24,479 nt of DNA from CAZDHT01 sp964505325. GTDB lineage: Bacteria; Planctomycetota; PUPC01. A program made the position numbers and the translations under genes. The first letter of the stretch is position 1. Every line of letters starts with the position of its first letter. The stretch is from the NCBI GenBank assembly GCA_964505325.1, contig CAZDHT010000053.1:1-24479 (forward strand), in the 5' to 3' direction. The notes beneath the pieces were generated by a model. It searched no databases, had not been told where the DNA came from, and saw only the letters and a list, made by a program, of their open reading frames with translations. Positions 15,688 to 23,610 of the stretch are shown here, piece after piece.

Positions 15688-16118
15688 CAGGACCCGCCCG
15701 CGGCCGCGCAGGCGGGGCACAGTCCTTCGATCAGCACGCGCTGCCGTTGAAAAACATACCCACGTCTCCTGCCGCGAACGCGCGGTACGGCCAGCTCGGG
15801 CATGCACGTCGTCCGGCCACAACTGCGGCAGGAGAAGTGCGGGTGACAGGCATCCGCGGTGCAGCGGTCGGCCGTCTCGTACAGATGCTGGCGCTTGTTC
15901 ACCAGCACCCTGTGCACCAGCCCCACACGGACGAACGCATCGAGCGAACGATAGATCGTCACCCGGTCCGCTCCCGGCTCGAGCCGGCGCATGATCTGCT
16001 CGTGCGAAAGGGGCCGCCGGAGTTCGAGCAACAGCGACAAGGTTTTCACCCGCCACGGGGTGCGGCGCAGTCCGTGCACCGCGAGCAGCCCGGACGCATC
16101 GTGCTGGTCGAACGGCAT
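15687..16118 (-). CDS. Fur-family metal-responsive transcriptional regulator
   Basis: The chosen ATG at 16118 is preceded by AGGGGGAAGG and gives 143 residues, the usual Fur length; the open frame back to 16295 would add an atypical leader. The N-terminal winged helix is visible at about 15-75 (GLRRTPWRVKTLSLLLE, VTIYRSLDAFVRVGLVHRV). The dimerisation domain contains HPHFSCRSCGRTTCM (C97, C100) and CPAC (C134, C137), the four-cysteine structural zinc site. Which metal it senses (Fe, Zn, Ni, Mn) or whether it is PerR-like cannot be told from sequence, though the four-Cys site is common in Zur and many Fur proteins. A perfect palindrome 30 bp upstream suggests autoregulation. Confidence 0.9.
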   Translation of the reverse strand: MPFDQHDASGLLAVHGLRRTPWRVKTLSLLLELRRPLSHEQIMRRLEPGADRVTIYRSLDAFVRVGLVHRVLVNKRQHLYETADRCTADACHPHFSCRSCGRTTCMPELAVPRVRGRRRGYVFQRQRVLIEGLCPACAAAGGS

Positions 16119-16147
16119 TTGCCTTCCCCCTATGGGTGGAGGGATAC

Positions 16148-16164
16148 ATGCAACTCTGTTGCAT
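16148..16164. promoter_or_regulatory. Palindromic operator candidate (7-3-7) for the Fur regulator
   Basis: ATGCAAC-TCT-GTTGCAT is a perfect inverted repeat lying 30-46 bp upstream of the fur-like ATG and abutting the predicted -10 box. Fur-family proteins bind such dyads, so autorepression is likely. It differs from the classic GATAATGATAATCATTATC Fur box. Confidence 0.6.
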
Positions 16165-16193
16165 ATACTACACCAGCCGCTCACGACGCGCAA
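16165..16193 (-). promoter_or_regulatory. Candidate promoter of the fur-membrane protein operon
   Basis: On the minus strand TTGCGC (16188-16193) and TAGTAT (16165-16170) are separated by 17 bp. The matches to consensus are modest (3 and 4 of 6). The location, immediately upstream of the operator palindrome, supports it. Confidence 0.35.
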
Positions 16194-16251
16194 GGGTTCT
16201 TCTCCGTCTTCTCCGTCCAGCCCCAGTTCGACATGGCCGCGCGGTCTCCCA

Positions 16252-16394
16252 AAGTGTGCGAGGCACACTTCCCACTCCCAGGCACACCGGCACACTTCCC
16301 CGTACTTCCCCGGATTGACATGCCCCGCCGCAAGGTTCCGCCTACCAATAGGTTATGTTCCTAAAGTGTGCCAGGCACACTTCCCGGCACACTT
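16252..16394. repeat. REP-like palindromes AAGTGTGC/GCACACTT
   Basis: Two full 8-3-8 palindromes are present: AAGTGTGC-GAG-GCACACTT at 16252-16270 and AAGTGTGC-CAG-GCACACTT at 16364-16382. Isolated half-sites GCACACTT lie at 16290-16297 and 16387-16394, each followed by CCC. Similar motifs are, from memory, abundant between genes in Planctomycetota, often near REP-associated tyrosine transposases. No transposase gene is present here. Their effect on the flanking genes is unknown. Confidence 0.7.
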
Positions 16395-16441
16395 CCCACA
16401 GAACGGCCGGCAACGGTCGCGCCGCCCTGCGTGTGCTTGGG

Positions 16442-16588
16442 CTCGCGGGGCTTCACCCGCGGCACCTCGACGTGGGTGTCGATCTCATCCGGCAGCGGCC
16501 AGCGGATCTTCGAGATGTAGCGCTGAATCTCGTGCGGGCTGCATCGGCGATCGCGCGACTGGTCGGTGAAGTACCCGCACGGACACCC
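16442..16588 (-). pseudogene. Fragment of a ComM/YifB Mg-chelatase-like gene
   Basis: The minus strand encodes GCPCGYFTDQSRDRRCSP, then HEIQRYISKIRWPLPDEIDT and HVEVPRVKPRE. This corresponds to the conserved ComM/YifB stretch with CPCGY, R.CRC.P..I.RY..KISGPL.DRID.H.EVP. Only about 49 codons are recognisable; the ATPase core, the start and the C terminus are absent, and the SGPLLDRID region is already altered. It lies beside the REP-like palindromes, so it is probably debris of an insertion or rearrangement and not an active gene. Confidence 0.75.
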
Positions 16589-16683
16589 GTGCGCGCGGAA
16601 TATCCACAAAGGTAGCCTCAGAGCCCTGTGGGAACCTGCGGGTGCTGGACAAATGACCGAAAACGCGATAGCATCGCCACAAA

Positions 16684-16704
16684 GGCCCACGGTGGCTGTG
16701 GGCC
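16684..16704. other. Stem-loop upstream of the lipoprotein gene
   Basis: GGCCCAC and GTGGGCC form a perfect 7-bp stem with a 7-base loop, about 40 bp before the lipoprotein start. It could act as a leader hairpin or belong to the adjacent repeat debris. The rest of 16589-16743 shows no coding signal. Confidence 0.35.
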
Positions 16705-16743
16705 AGAGCCTATTTGGGAAATCTCGGTCCAAAGGAGAATCGC

Positions 16744-17724
16744 GTGAAGCTCTTGGCTCGCACACGTGGCCTGCGCGCGCTGGCCGTCCCCTTGCTGGTC
16801 GTCGCCGTGGCCGGCTGTCTCCAAATCGAGACGCATGTGAGGCTGCACCAGGACGGCAGCGCAACGATCACCGAGCGCGTCCAGTTCTCGAAACGTCTGC
16901 TGGAGTTTCGTGACAAGAACAACCCCAAGCTAAACATTGCCAGCCTGCTCGAGAAACAAGCCGTGCTGGACCGGATGAAGCACATGGGGAAGGGGATCAA
17001 GCTGGTCAGCCACAAGGTCCGCGACGCCGAGAAGGGCGCCCGCGAGTGCACGAGCGTGTTCAAGATTCCCCAGATCACCGACTTCCGCTACGTGTCGCCC
17101 TACCTGGGCAAGGCCGACTACGCGAAGGAGAAGGCGATCGTGTGCAAGACGTGGCCGTACTATGCGAACACCTGGGACGGCAAGCGGGCCGGCTGGATGG
17201 CCATCGGCTTCCATTCGCCGAGCCGGCGGTCGGGCAAGATCGGTTATAAGGTGCCCAGCCCTGCCGACATTCAGGTCTACCGGCAGCTCAAGCCGGTCTT
17301 CGCGGACATGTTGAAGGGCTTCAAGCTGAAGTTTGTGTTCGAGGGCTTTGGCCCGTCGGTGGTGCGGCGCGCCGGACAGCGCAGCCGCGGGACCCGGACG
17401 CACCTCGCGCACCTCATCGACGTGTCTTCCGAGAACCTCGACCGCTACGGAGCGAAGTTCCTCGCGAACGAGGAGGTCATGGCCGAACTGCTGCAGATGC
17501 AAATCAACGGCCCGCACGTGCAGGGCAACAGCGGCTACGGATCCACCAGCCAATTGTTCCGCTTCCATGACGGCGGCTGCGAGGTCCTGTTCCGTCCGTC
17601 GAAGCACTACTTCGACAAGCACTTTGTGGGCAAGACGCTGAATTTCGGCCGCTTCGGTTCGCGCAAGGCTGATTTCAAGAAGGACGGCTATCACCCCGAG
17701 CCCAACGGAAAGAAGAAGCAATGA
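16744..17724 (+). CDS. Predicted lipoprotein, uncharacterised
   Basis: The GTG at 16744 is preferred: AAAGGAG lies six bases upstream and the protein then begins with a classical lipoprotein signal, basic n-region, hydrophobic core and lipobox VAGC (C25). An ATG at 16714 in the same frame has no ribosome site. The mature protein of about 300 residues starts LQIETHVRLHQDGSATITER, the start of a beta-rich domain seen in other bacterial lipoproteins where a 'DGS..I.E' pattern follows the lipid anchor. No catalytic motif is recognised. It overlaps the next gene by ATGA, so the two are translated together and may act together at the cell envelope. Confidence 0.82.
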   Translation: MKLLARTRGLRALAVPLLVVAVAGCLQIETHVRLHQDGSATITERVQFSKRLLEFRDKNNPKLNIASLLEKQAVLDRMKHMGKGIKLVSHKVRDAEKGARECTSVFKIPQITDFRYVSPYLGKADYAKEKAIVCKTWPYYANTWDGKRAGWMAIGFHSPSRRSGKIGYKVPSPADIQVYRQLKPVFADMLKGFKLKFVFEGFGPSVVRRAGQRSRGTRTHLAHLIDVSSENLDRYGAKFLANEEVMAELLQMQINGPHVQGNSGYGSTSQLFRFHDGGCEVLFRPSKHYFDKHFVGKTLNFGRFGSRKADFKKDGYHPEPNGKKKQ

Positions 17725-20700
17725 AACGTGACGATACACTCCGATGGATTGCAGCCGCTTTGCTGATGCTCTGCCTCTGCGGGAGTGCAACGGCCCTCGC
17801 AGCAACAGCGGCTGACGTCTTGCCGGATAAGAAGCCCGCCGAACAGACAACGAGGGACCCGTACAAGGACATCTATGCGGGGTACAAGCCGCCGTTCTTG
17901 AATTTGGTGCGTCTCCCGTCGCACAAGCAGATGAAACTCTCGACCGAGCAGTCGTTCTTTACACTCAATATGATTCATGTCGATGACCGGGCCAACGCGC
18001 TGGTCAAGGCGGCGCTCCAGCGTGAAGAGCAGAGGCGCTTCCGTGACGCGCTCAAGATGTACCAGATCGTGATCGACAAGTTCCCGCACCAGTTCTATCG
18101 CGTGTCGAAGTTCGGCGTATTCGTGCCGATCTCGCAGTACTGCCAGCGGCGCATCCTGAGCTTCCCGGCGGGCGACCTCGCGTTCTATCGCATGCTGCAC
18201 GACGCCCGAGCCAAGGAGGCGTTTGAGCAGGCCCGCCGCAAGCACTCGCTCATCGGCCTGTCCGAGGTCGTCGACAACATGCTCGCCACGTCCTACGGCA
18301 GCCCGGCCATCAGCGAATTGGGCAACGCGGCCCTGGACAGCGGGCACTACCTCGCGGCCCTCGAGAACTTCCGGACCATCCGCGCGTTCTTCCCAGCGGC
18401 CGAATCGCGGTCCCGCGAACTGGACTTGAAGGTCGCGCACTGCCGCAAGATGCTGGGCGCGACCGACGCGAAGATACCGGGCGGGGAGTATCCGAAGGAC
18501 GCCCTGTCGCCGGCGGTGCGGCAGCAGCTCGAGCGGCTGGTGCAGACCGCCACGCCCGAGCGCAAGCCGTACCACTCGCAGCTAGCCAGCGCGCCTTACG
18601 TGGGGATGAACGACTATACATTGTTCCCGGCGAGCAAGGACCCGCTGGCGCTCGAGGAGCCACAGTGGGAGTACCCGCTCCCGCGCGGCCGGACCGACTT
18701 CTTCATCTTCTCGCAGCCCGTGGTCACCGAGGACAGCGTGATCTACCGCCACGACAACATCGTCTGCTCGCGGTCGATCCTCAACGGCGAGTTCCGATGG
18801 GTCAACGATCTGGGCGGCCGCGCGAAGTGGCAGCACTTCGAAGCCCGGCAGTATCCACTCGAAAAAGTCATCGTGCAGGACGGTCTGGTGTTCACGGTGA
18901 TGTATATGGGCGGCCCGTCGCTGATCGCCCTGGACGAGGTGACCGGCCAGCTCAAGTGGGCGTATGGCCCGATCGTCGCGTCGACGGTCGAGGAGTCGCG
19001 GATGCGGTTCGAGACGGCACCGGTCGGTGGGCCGCGCTCGGTCTTCGCGGGATACGTGCTCGACAACATCGAGGGCGAGACGCACACGGACACCGAGTAC
19101 GGCGTGATCGCGTTCGAGAGCACGACCGGGCGGATTCTCTGGCGCAAGCCCATCTGCCGGCTGGCCCCGGGCAAGTTCAGCGCCGGGTTCGCCGTGCAGC
19201 GCCGCAACCGGATCCGGTCGTTCATCTCGCCGCCGCTCTACAGCCAGGGCACGGTCTACTACTGCACCAACGCCGGCGCGACGGCCGCGCTCGACGCCCG
19301 GTCCGGGCGCGTCAAGTGGCTGATGCGGTATCCGTACTTCACGGGCGTGCACGACGCGACGCGAGGGTTCGGCCGCGGCGGCGGCGTGGTCTCGTACACC
19401 AACATCCACTGGGTCCCGCACGACCCGATGTTCTGGTTCAACCAGCGCCCGCTGCTGATCGGCGAGCGGCTGTATATTCTGCCCGTTGACGCCTCGTACA
19501 TGATGTGCGTGGATCGCCGCACGGGCAAGGTGCAGTGGACCCGGCGGAAGGGGTTCCTGTACGACACGCACAGTTGGCGGCGGATCATACGCGTCAACGG
19601 CAACTTCACGCACTTCCTCGGCGCGTTGAGGAGCGGCGAACTGGTCTTCGCCCACAGCTTTATGACAAAACCGCCGCTGCTGGTCGACCCGAAGACCGGC
19701 AAGACGATCTGGCCGATTGTGGGGAAGCACCCGCCGACACGCGAGACCACCCACGCAATCGAGTACGAGCCCAGCCCGTGCATGAGCCTGAGCGCGCCCG
19801 CGGCTGGACTCGGCCAGTTCAGTTCCGTACCGGTCAACGGCGCGCATTACGAGATTGCCGGCCGGCCGATGCTGAGCGAAGACGGCAAACTGTACATGAC
19901 GCAGTGGTACTACCACGGCTGGCCCTTCTACGCCTGGATCACGGCCCTCACGGTCTATGACCTCGAACAGCGCAAGGTCGTCCACCGGCGGCATTTCTAC
20001 AGTGAGCGGCTGCGCGCCTACCTGCACCGCTGCGTCAACGAATGGGCGCCCAGGGTGCTCGAGGGTCTGGAGGACCTGCCGCACAAGGACGAAAAGGCCA
20101 AGCAGTACATCAAGAACCTGAAAAAGATCGTCGTCGACACCGTGCCCACCAACCGCTACCCCTCGTTCCTGCCGTTCACCCGGATGACGTTCAAGCGTTA
20201 CGGCGCCCCGTTCGAGCTGCGCTTCGGGACCCGGACGGTGGGCATGGTGTACGGCAAGGCCGCGGTCGAGGCGGAACTGGCCAAGCGGACCGGGCCCCAG
20301 GCGGACTTCGCCAAGGCCGAGCTGGCGCTCGCCGACGCCCGCTATGTCGACGCCTCCGGCTTGCTGAACAACTGCCTGAGGACAATGTCGTCGGAGGACC
20401 AGGACTTCCGGGCCTCGGTCAACCAGCAGCTCTACCGCGTCCATCGGCGCCTCACCCGGGCGGGCATCCGGTCGGGCGACTCCGCCAGGGAGCTGGCCAA
20501 CTGCCTGGGCATGAGCCGCACGGCGACCACGCTCGCCGACGAGGTCGAGACGCTCTTCGCACTGGCCGAGGCTTACGAGCGGCAGGGCAACTTCGAGAGC
20601 GCGGCGCGGTGCCTCCGCAGCGTCGTGAGCGTCTACGGACATCACGAGTATCCCATCGCCGAGCTGGCGGCGCTCGACCGCCCGGCGCTGATACAGGCGT

Positions 20701-22457
20701 CGCACACGATCCTCGACCGCTACGGCAAGCACGCCGACAGCCCTTGGTTTGGCAAGGAGTTTGGTCAGAGCATCGGCCTGCTGCGACGCAGCCTGCCGCT
20801 GTACTTCAGCACCGTGTCGCCGCTGCCCAAGCCGCTCACGCTGCGTGCCGGCGAACTGGCGACCGGACGGCTCCTGAGGCTGCAAACCGAATCGCCGGAG
20901 TTCAAGGCGGCGTTCGCGTCCGCCGCGGCGAAGGCCCTCAATGGGCGCCCCGACGACGACCAGCTATACCGCCTGTGGGAGTACCCCGGCACGCCGGCCG
21001 CGCAGACGGTCTTGAACACGCTCTTCGCCGAGGCGGCCAAGCGGGACGACGAAGCGGGGCGCCTGCTGGTGTGGCAGTTGGCAGACATTGCCCGCGTGTG
21101 CAACCTGACCGTGCCCACGCCGCTGGTGGCTCGGGTCACGGCGCCGCCGCCCGTGACCGCGTCGGTCCCGATCCAGTTGCCGCAGAAGCCCCGGCCCGTC
21201 GACCTGTCGGACGAACAGGGCATCAACTGGCTGGTGCTCGAGCGCCGCGGGCAACGCAGCCGGCTGCCGCAGCTTCTGTTCGTGGGCGGGCGGGTGCGCA
21301 AGCGGCTCGACAACAAGTTTGTGCTCGCCTGTTTTGACCTGTCGAAGAACACCGCGAAGCCGAAGTGGCGGATCAACAACATCCGCCTGAAGGGCACCGG
21401 GCAGGAGGCGGGGTTCTACCACGCCTTTCTTTACAACGACCTCGTGCTGGTTAACGGCCTGTATGATGTGCTGGCGTTCGAGCATCAGACCGGGGCGCTG
21501 CGGTGGCGCTTCCGCGTGCCGTTCAATTTCGAGATCAAGCACGCGCTGATGAGCGGCGACATCCTGGCGCTCAGCGGCAGGAACGAGACCGTCGCCCTGC
21601 ACGTCAACGCGACCAGCAAGGCCGGCGAGGTGATCTGGCAGCAGGGCGAGATGGGCGACCTGTACTGCGATCCGTACTTCGTGGGCGACCGCTTCGTGAC
21701 GGTGCGCAAGAACCCCTACAACGTGACCGTGCGCTACCGCGCCACCGGCAAGCTGATGGGACGGCTGGAGCTGCCCGACCTGAGCACGCACACCGGCCAC
21801 CCCCTCCTCGAGAACGGCCCGAAGGCCTTGCCCGTCGCGCACGACGGACCGAAGCTGGTCGTCACCGACGGCTGGTACTACTTGATGGTCGACACCGACC
21901 GGATGGCCATCGACTGGAAGCGGCGGATCGACGCGAACGACGCCACGCGCGAGCCCGCGATGCGGTTTGCGCTCAAAGGCGGCTACCTGGCCGTGCTCAA
22001 GGAGGACTACGACCAGAAGGTCATCTACATGCTGTCGAGCAAGACCGGCAACGTGTTGTGGCACACGAACCCGAAAGACGCCCACTCGCCGCAGCCCATT
22101 CACTCGATGTACATCGAGGGCGAACACGTCTACGGCATCGGCGTCTACCCGGGCCAGGGCTTCTACTTCGTGAAGCGCGAATGCAAGACCGGCCGGCGGC
22201 TCTGTCGGACCACCGTCAAGGGCTACGCGGGCAAGCCGGCGGTCAGCCTCGTGCCGTGGAACTACAACGGCCGGGCGGTCGTGCGGGTCAAGGACCGGCA
22301 GGATTTCGAGTTGAACGTGTTCGACATGCAGAACGGCAAGCGGCTGCACGTGCTGAAGGAGAAGGGCGTGGGGGAGTTTGGCCGGCACGGCAACGTCTCG
22401 GCCGCCATACAAAGCGGCCGGCTTGTGTTCATGGCCAAAGACAAGCTGAACCTGTAG
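17721..22457 (+). CDS. Giant secreted PQQ-like beta-propeller protein
   Basis: A 1578-residue protein with a Sec signal (WIAAALLMLCLCGSATALA). Residues about 90-280 are helical with TPR character (ALVKAALQREEQRRFRDALK, LDSGHYLAALENFRTIRAF). A first propeller, about 330-680, contains PQQ-type blades: LIALDEVTGQLKW, IAFESTTGRILWR, AALDARSGRVKW, MCVDRRTGKVQWTR and LLVDPKTGKTIW. A long helical section (about 840-1110) follows with more TPR-like units (ALAEAYERQGNFESAARCL). A second propeller-like part, about 1190-1578, has LAFEHQTGALRWRF and YMLSSKTGNVLWHT. Cofactor residues of true quinoprotein dehydrogenases are not evident, so a scaffold or binding role is more likely than catalysis. It is translationally coupled to the lipoprotein gene. 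Confidence 0.88.
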   Translation: MKRDDTLRWIAAALLMLCLCGSATALAATAADVLPDKKPAEQTTRDPYKDIYAGYKPPFLNLVRLPSHKQMKLSTEQSFFTLNMIHVDDRANALVKAALQREEQRRFRDALKMYQIVIDKFPHQFYRVSKFGVFVPISQYCQRRILSFPAGDLAFYRMLHDARAKEAFEQARRKHSLIGLSEVVDNMLATSYGSPAISELGNAALDSGHYLAALENFRTIRAFFPAAESRSRELDLKVAHCRKMLGATDAKIPGGEYPKDALSPAVRQQLERLVQTATPERKPYHSQLASAPYVGMNDYTLFPASKDPLALEEPQWEYPLPRGRTDFFIFSQPVVTEDSVIYRHDNIVCSRSILNGEFRWVNDLGGRAKWQHFEARQYPLEKVIVQDGLVFTVMYMGGPSLIALDEVTGQLKWAYGPIVASTVEESRMRFETAPVGGPRSVFAGYVLDNIEGETHTDTEYGVIAFESTTGRILWRKPICRLAPGKFSAGFAVQRRNRIRSFISPPLYSQGTVYYCTNAGATAALDARSGRVKWLMRYPYFTGVHDATRGFGRGGGVVSYTNIHWVPHDPMFWFNQRPLLIGERLYILPVDASYMMCVDRRTGKVQWTRRKGFLYDTHSWRRIIRVNGNFTHFLGALRSGELVFAHSFMTKPPLLVDPKTGKTIWPIVGKHPPTRETTHAIEYEPSPCMSLSAPAAGLGQFSSVPVNGAHYEIAGRPMLSEDGKLYMTQWYYHGWPFYAWITALTVYDLEQRKVVHRRHFYSERLRAYLHRCVNEWAPRVLEGLEDLPHKDEKAKQYIKNLKKIVVDTVPTNRYPSFLPFTRMTFKRYGAPFELRFGTRTVGMVYGKAAVEAELAKRTGPQADFAKAELALADARYVDASGLLNNCLRTMSSEDQDFRASVNQQLYRVHRRLTRAGIRSGDSARELANCLGMSRTATTLADEVETLFALAEAYERQGNFESAARCLRSVVSVYGHHEYPIAELAALDRPALIQASHTILDRYGKHADSPWFGKEFGQSIGLLRRSLPLYFSTVSPLPKPLTLRAGELATGRLLRLQTESPEFKAAFASAAAKALNGRPDDDQLYRLWEYPGTPAAQTVLNTLFAEAAKRDDEAGRLLVWQLADIARVCNLTVPTPLVARVTAPPPVTASVPIQLPQKPRPVDLSDEQGINWLVLERRGQRSRLPQLLFVGGRVRKRLDNKFVLACFDLSKNTAKPKWRINNIRLKGTGQEAGFYHAFLYNDLVLVNGLYDVLAFEHQTGALRWRFRVPFNFEIKHALMSGDILALSGRNETVALHVNATSKAGEVIWQQGEMGDLYCDPYFVGDRFVTVRKNPYNVTVRYRATGKLMGRLELPDLSTHTGHPLLENGPKALPVAHDGPKLVVTDGWYYLMVDTDRMAIDWKRRIDANDATREPAMRFALKGGYLAVLKEDYDQKVIYMLSSKTGNVLWHTNPKDAHSPQPIHSMYIEGEHVYGIGVYPGQGFYFVKRECKTGRRLCRTTVKGYAGKPAVSLVPWNYNGRAVVRVKDRQDFELNVFDMQNGKRLHVLKEKGVGEFGRHGNVSAAIQSGRLVFMAKDKLNL

Positions 22458-23028
22458 GACGCGCGGTCACGCGTTCAGCGGTTCGTCGGAGCGGCTGTGG
22501 AGAGCGGAGCGTTCCCAGGGCGTTGCCCCCCTTCGGTCGTGAGCTCAGGGCCGAACGGTGGGCTGTTGGATTCAGCCCTTTCAGGGCTGGGCACGCTGCC
22601 GGCATCGTGTTCCCAGGGGGTTGGCGTGTCTTCGCCTTGGAGCGACAACCCCGACGCTTGGGCGGTGGCACCAGCTTCGTTACGGTCGCTTTCAGTGCCC
22701 GCCAGCTTCGCTGTCCGAAGCACGTCAGCTTCACAACGGGCCAAGGGTACCCCTTGGCGGCCGCGAGCGATGTGGCGGCCACTCCGGTCGCCCTACGGGC
22801 TCCCTCCGTTGCCGCCACATCGCAGCCCCTGCTGCCCACCGCCGCCGTGCTCAGGGGGGTACGATGTACCTGCTCGTTTCCGAAAGCCCCGCCGTCCGCA
22901 GTCGGGCGGCGCAGCCACTCCCGGGCTAGCAGGCCGCCCAGCAGGCGGGCCAGCTCCTGCATCTGCTCCTGAATCTCCGGATGCTCAACACCATCGGGGG
23001 CCTCTGGTTCGTGCTCCTTGGGCTCCAT
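22429..23028 (-). CDS. Small helical protein, probably degenerate at its 3' end
   Basis: The ATG at 23028 has a strong upstream GAGGAGAAC. The first 45 or so residues (MEPKEHEPEAP, HPEIQEQMQELARLLGGLLA, REWLRR) form an acidic start and an amphipathic helix and look genuine. After about residue 50 the frame (199 residues in total) runs through repeat-like DNA and ends antisense inside the propeller gene, with low-quality Pro/Arg/Thr-rich sequence. The real gene was probably shorter and has lost its stop or been invaded by repeats. I have seen similar short proteins next to recombinases in planctomycetes, from memory. No function can be assigned. Confidence 0.45.
   Translation of the reverse strand: MEPKEHEPEAPDGVEHPEIQEQMQELARLLGGLLAREWLRRPTADGGAFGNEQVHRTPLSTAAVGSRGCDVAATEGARRATGVAATSLAAAKGYPWPVVKLTCFGQRSWRALKATVTKLVPPPKRRGCRSKAKTRQPPGNTMPAACPALKGLNPTAHRSALSSRPKGGNALGTLRSPQPLRRTAERVTARPTGSACLWP
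22459..22474 (+). terminator. Hairpin just after the propeller gene
   Basis: ACGCG-CGGTCA-CGCGT begins two bases after the stop codon of the propeller gene. The stem is only 5 bp and no T-run follows, so termination activity is uncertain. Confidence 0.3.
22500..22640. repeat. Repeat-like intergenic DNA with short palindromes
   Basis: Small dyads cluster here: GGGC-GTT-GCCC (22518-22528), GGCTG..CAGCC (22561-22577) and AGCCCT-TTC-AGGGCT (22574-22588). GTTCCCAGGG occurs twice (about 22511-22520 and 22609-22618). This resembles dispersed intergenic repeats of environmental Planctomycetota and Verrucomicrobiota, recalled and not checked. Open frames through it look like translated repeat, not genes. 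From 22640 to about 22860 I see nothing else recognisable. Confidence 0.4.
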
Positions 23029-23061
23029 AGCGGTTCTCCTCATGACTGCCGGGCTGCCCGA

Positions 23062-23081
23062 GCCGCGCCCGAAGGCGCGGC
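23062..23081. other. Strong GC stem-loop
   Basis: GCCGCGCC-CGAA-GGCGCGGC is a perfect 8-bp stem with a four-base loop, 34 bp upstream of the small minus-strand gene. It may be a terminator for transcription coming from the neighbouring small membrane-protein gene, but no T-run is seen. Confidence 0.4.
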
Positions 23082-23162
23082 CCAGGCGTCCCCAATGATC
23101 ATCGTTCCACTTCACTGCGGGCCGAGCCATCCGCATCGGACGGACCGACCGTCTATGTGCCT

Positions 23163-23180
23163 TACTCCTCTGACGGAGTA
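23163..23180 (-). terminator. Candidate terminator of the small membrane protein gene
   Basis: TACTCC and GGAGTA pair over a 6-base loop, 26 bp beyond the stop of the small minus-strand membrane protein. The stem is short and lacks a T-run. Confidence 0.3.
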
Positions 23181-23205
23181 GGCGTAGCCCGGGACTGTGA
23201 ACGAT

Positions 23206-23487
23206 TCACTTCTGTGCGTCTCTGTGGGCTGGACCGTCCTCGTTGGCCGGAGCAGCCAGCGGTCTCTGCCGTGGTGCGGGCAGTTGCGGCGTCTCGATCT
23301 CTGCCAGCTCTTGGAGTTGCGCGAACACCTCGGCATCGTCCGGCGGTGCGTTCGCGTAGAGCTTGAACAGCAACAGCGCGATGACAAGCGGCGCGATCAC
23401 GGCCGCGGCCAAGGCGATGAAGAACCATCCGCCCGACGACTCGCGCACCGCGGCGGCTTCCTCCCTGGCTTCACGGGCCATCTGCAC
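23206..23487 (-). CDS. Small single-helix membrane protein
   Basis: 93 residues from a GTG at 23487 (AGGA five bases upstream) or 91 from the ATG at 23481. A charged helix (MAREAREEAAAVRES) is followed by one membrane segment at about 21-43 (GWFFIALAAAVIAPLVIALL) and then a Pro/Gln/Ala-rich tail. The frame is closed by TAA shortly upstream, so it cannot be longer. No family is recognised. The integrase gene starts 124 bp away on the other strand, so an insertion may have landed just upstream of this gene and altered its promoter. Confidence 0.6.
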   Translation of the reverse strand: MQMAREAREEAAAVRESSGGWFFIALAAAVIAPLVIALLLFKLYANAPPDDAEVFAQLQELAEIETPQLPAPRQRPLAAPANEDGPAHRDAQK

Positions 23488-23610
23488 CGCGTCCTGAGCC
23501 TGTCCCTCCCGAAAACTCCGTCCGCCGCCATATTACTGGACTTACGGCAGCATGCAAGTATTCTCCGGGGAGCCACTGCAATACCGTTCCGGTACTTCCG
23601 AGAGTAACCG

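Noticed and set aside
15688..16164. N-terminal extension of the His-rich membrane protein
   Set aside because: This stretch is the Fur gene read in the wrong frame; the ATG at 15687 overlaps the Fur stop.
16252..16394. AAGTGTGC palindromes as an operator for the lipoprotein or Fur genes
   Set aside because: They are distant from both starts, occur with extra half-sites and lie beside gene debris, which fits a dispersed repeat better.
16361..16864. 167-codon minus-strand open frame as an intact gene
   Set aside because: Only about 49 central codons resemble ComM/YifB; the rest is unrelated and overlaps the lipoprotein gene.
18582..20885. 767-codon open frame antisense to the propeller gene
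   Set aside because: It mirrors the high-GC coding strand, has a Arg/Val/Gly/Leu-rich composition without motifs, and the plus-strand frame contains clear PQQ blades.
20964..22412. 482-codon antisense open frame in the second half of the propeller gene
   Set aside because: Shadow of the coding strand with no recognisable domain.
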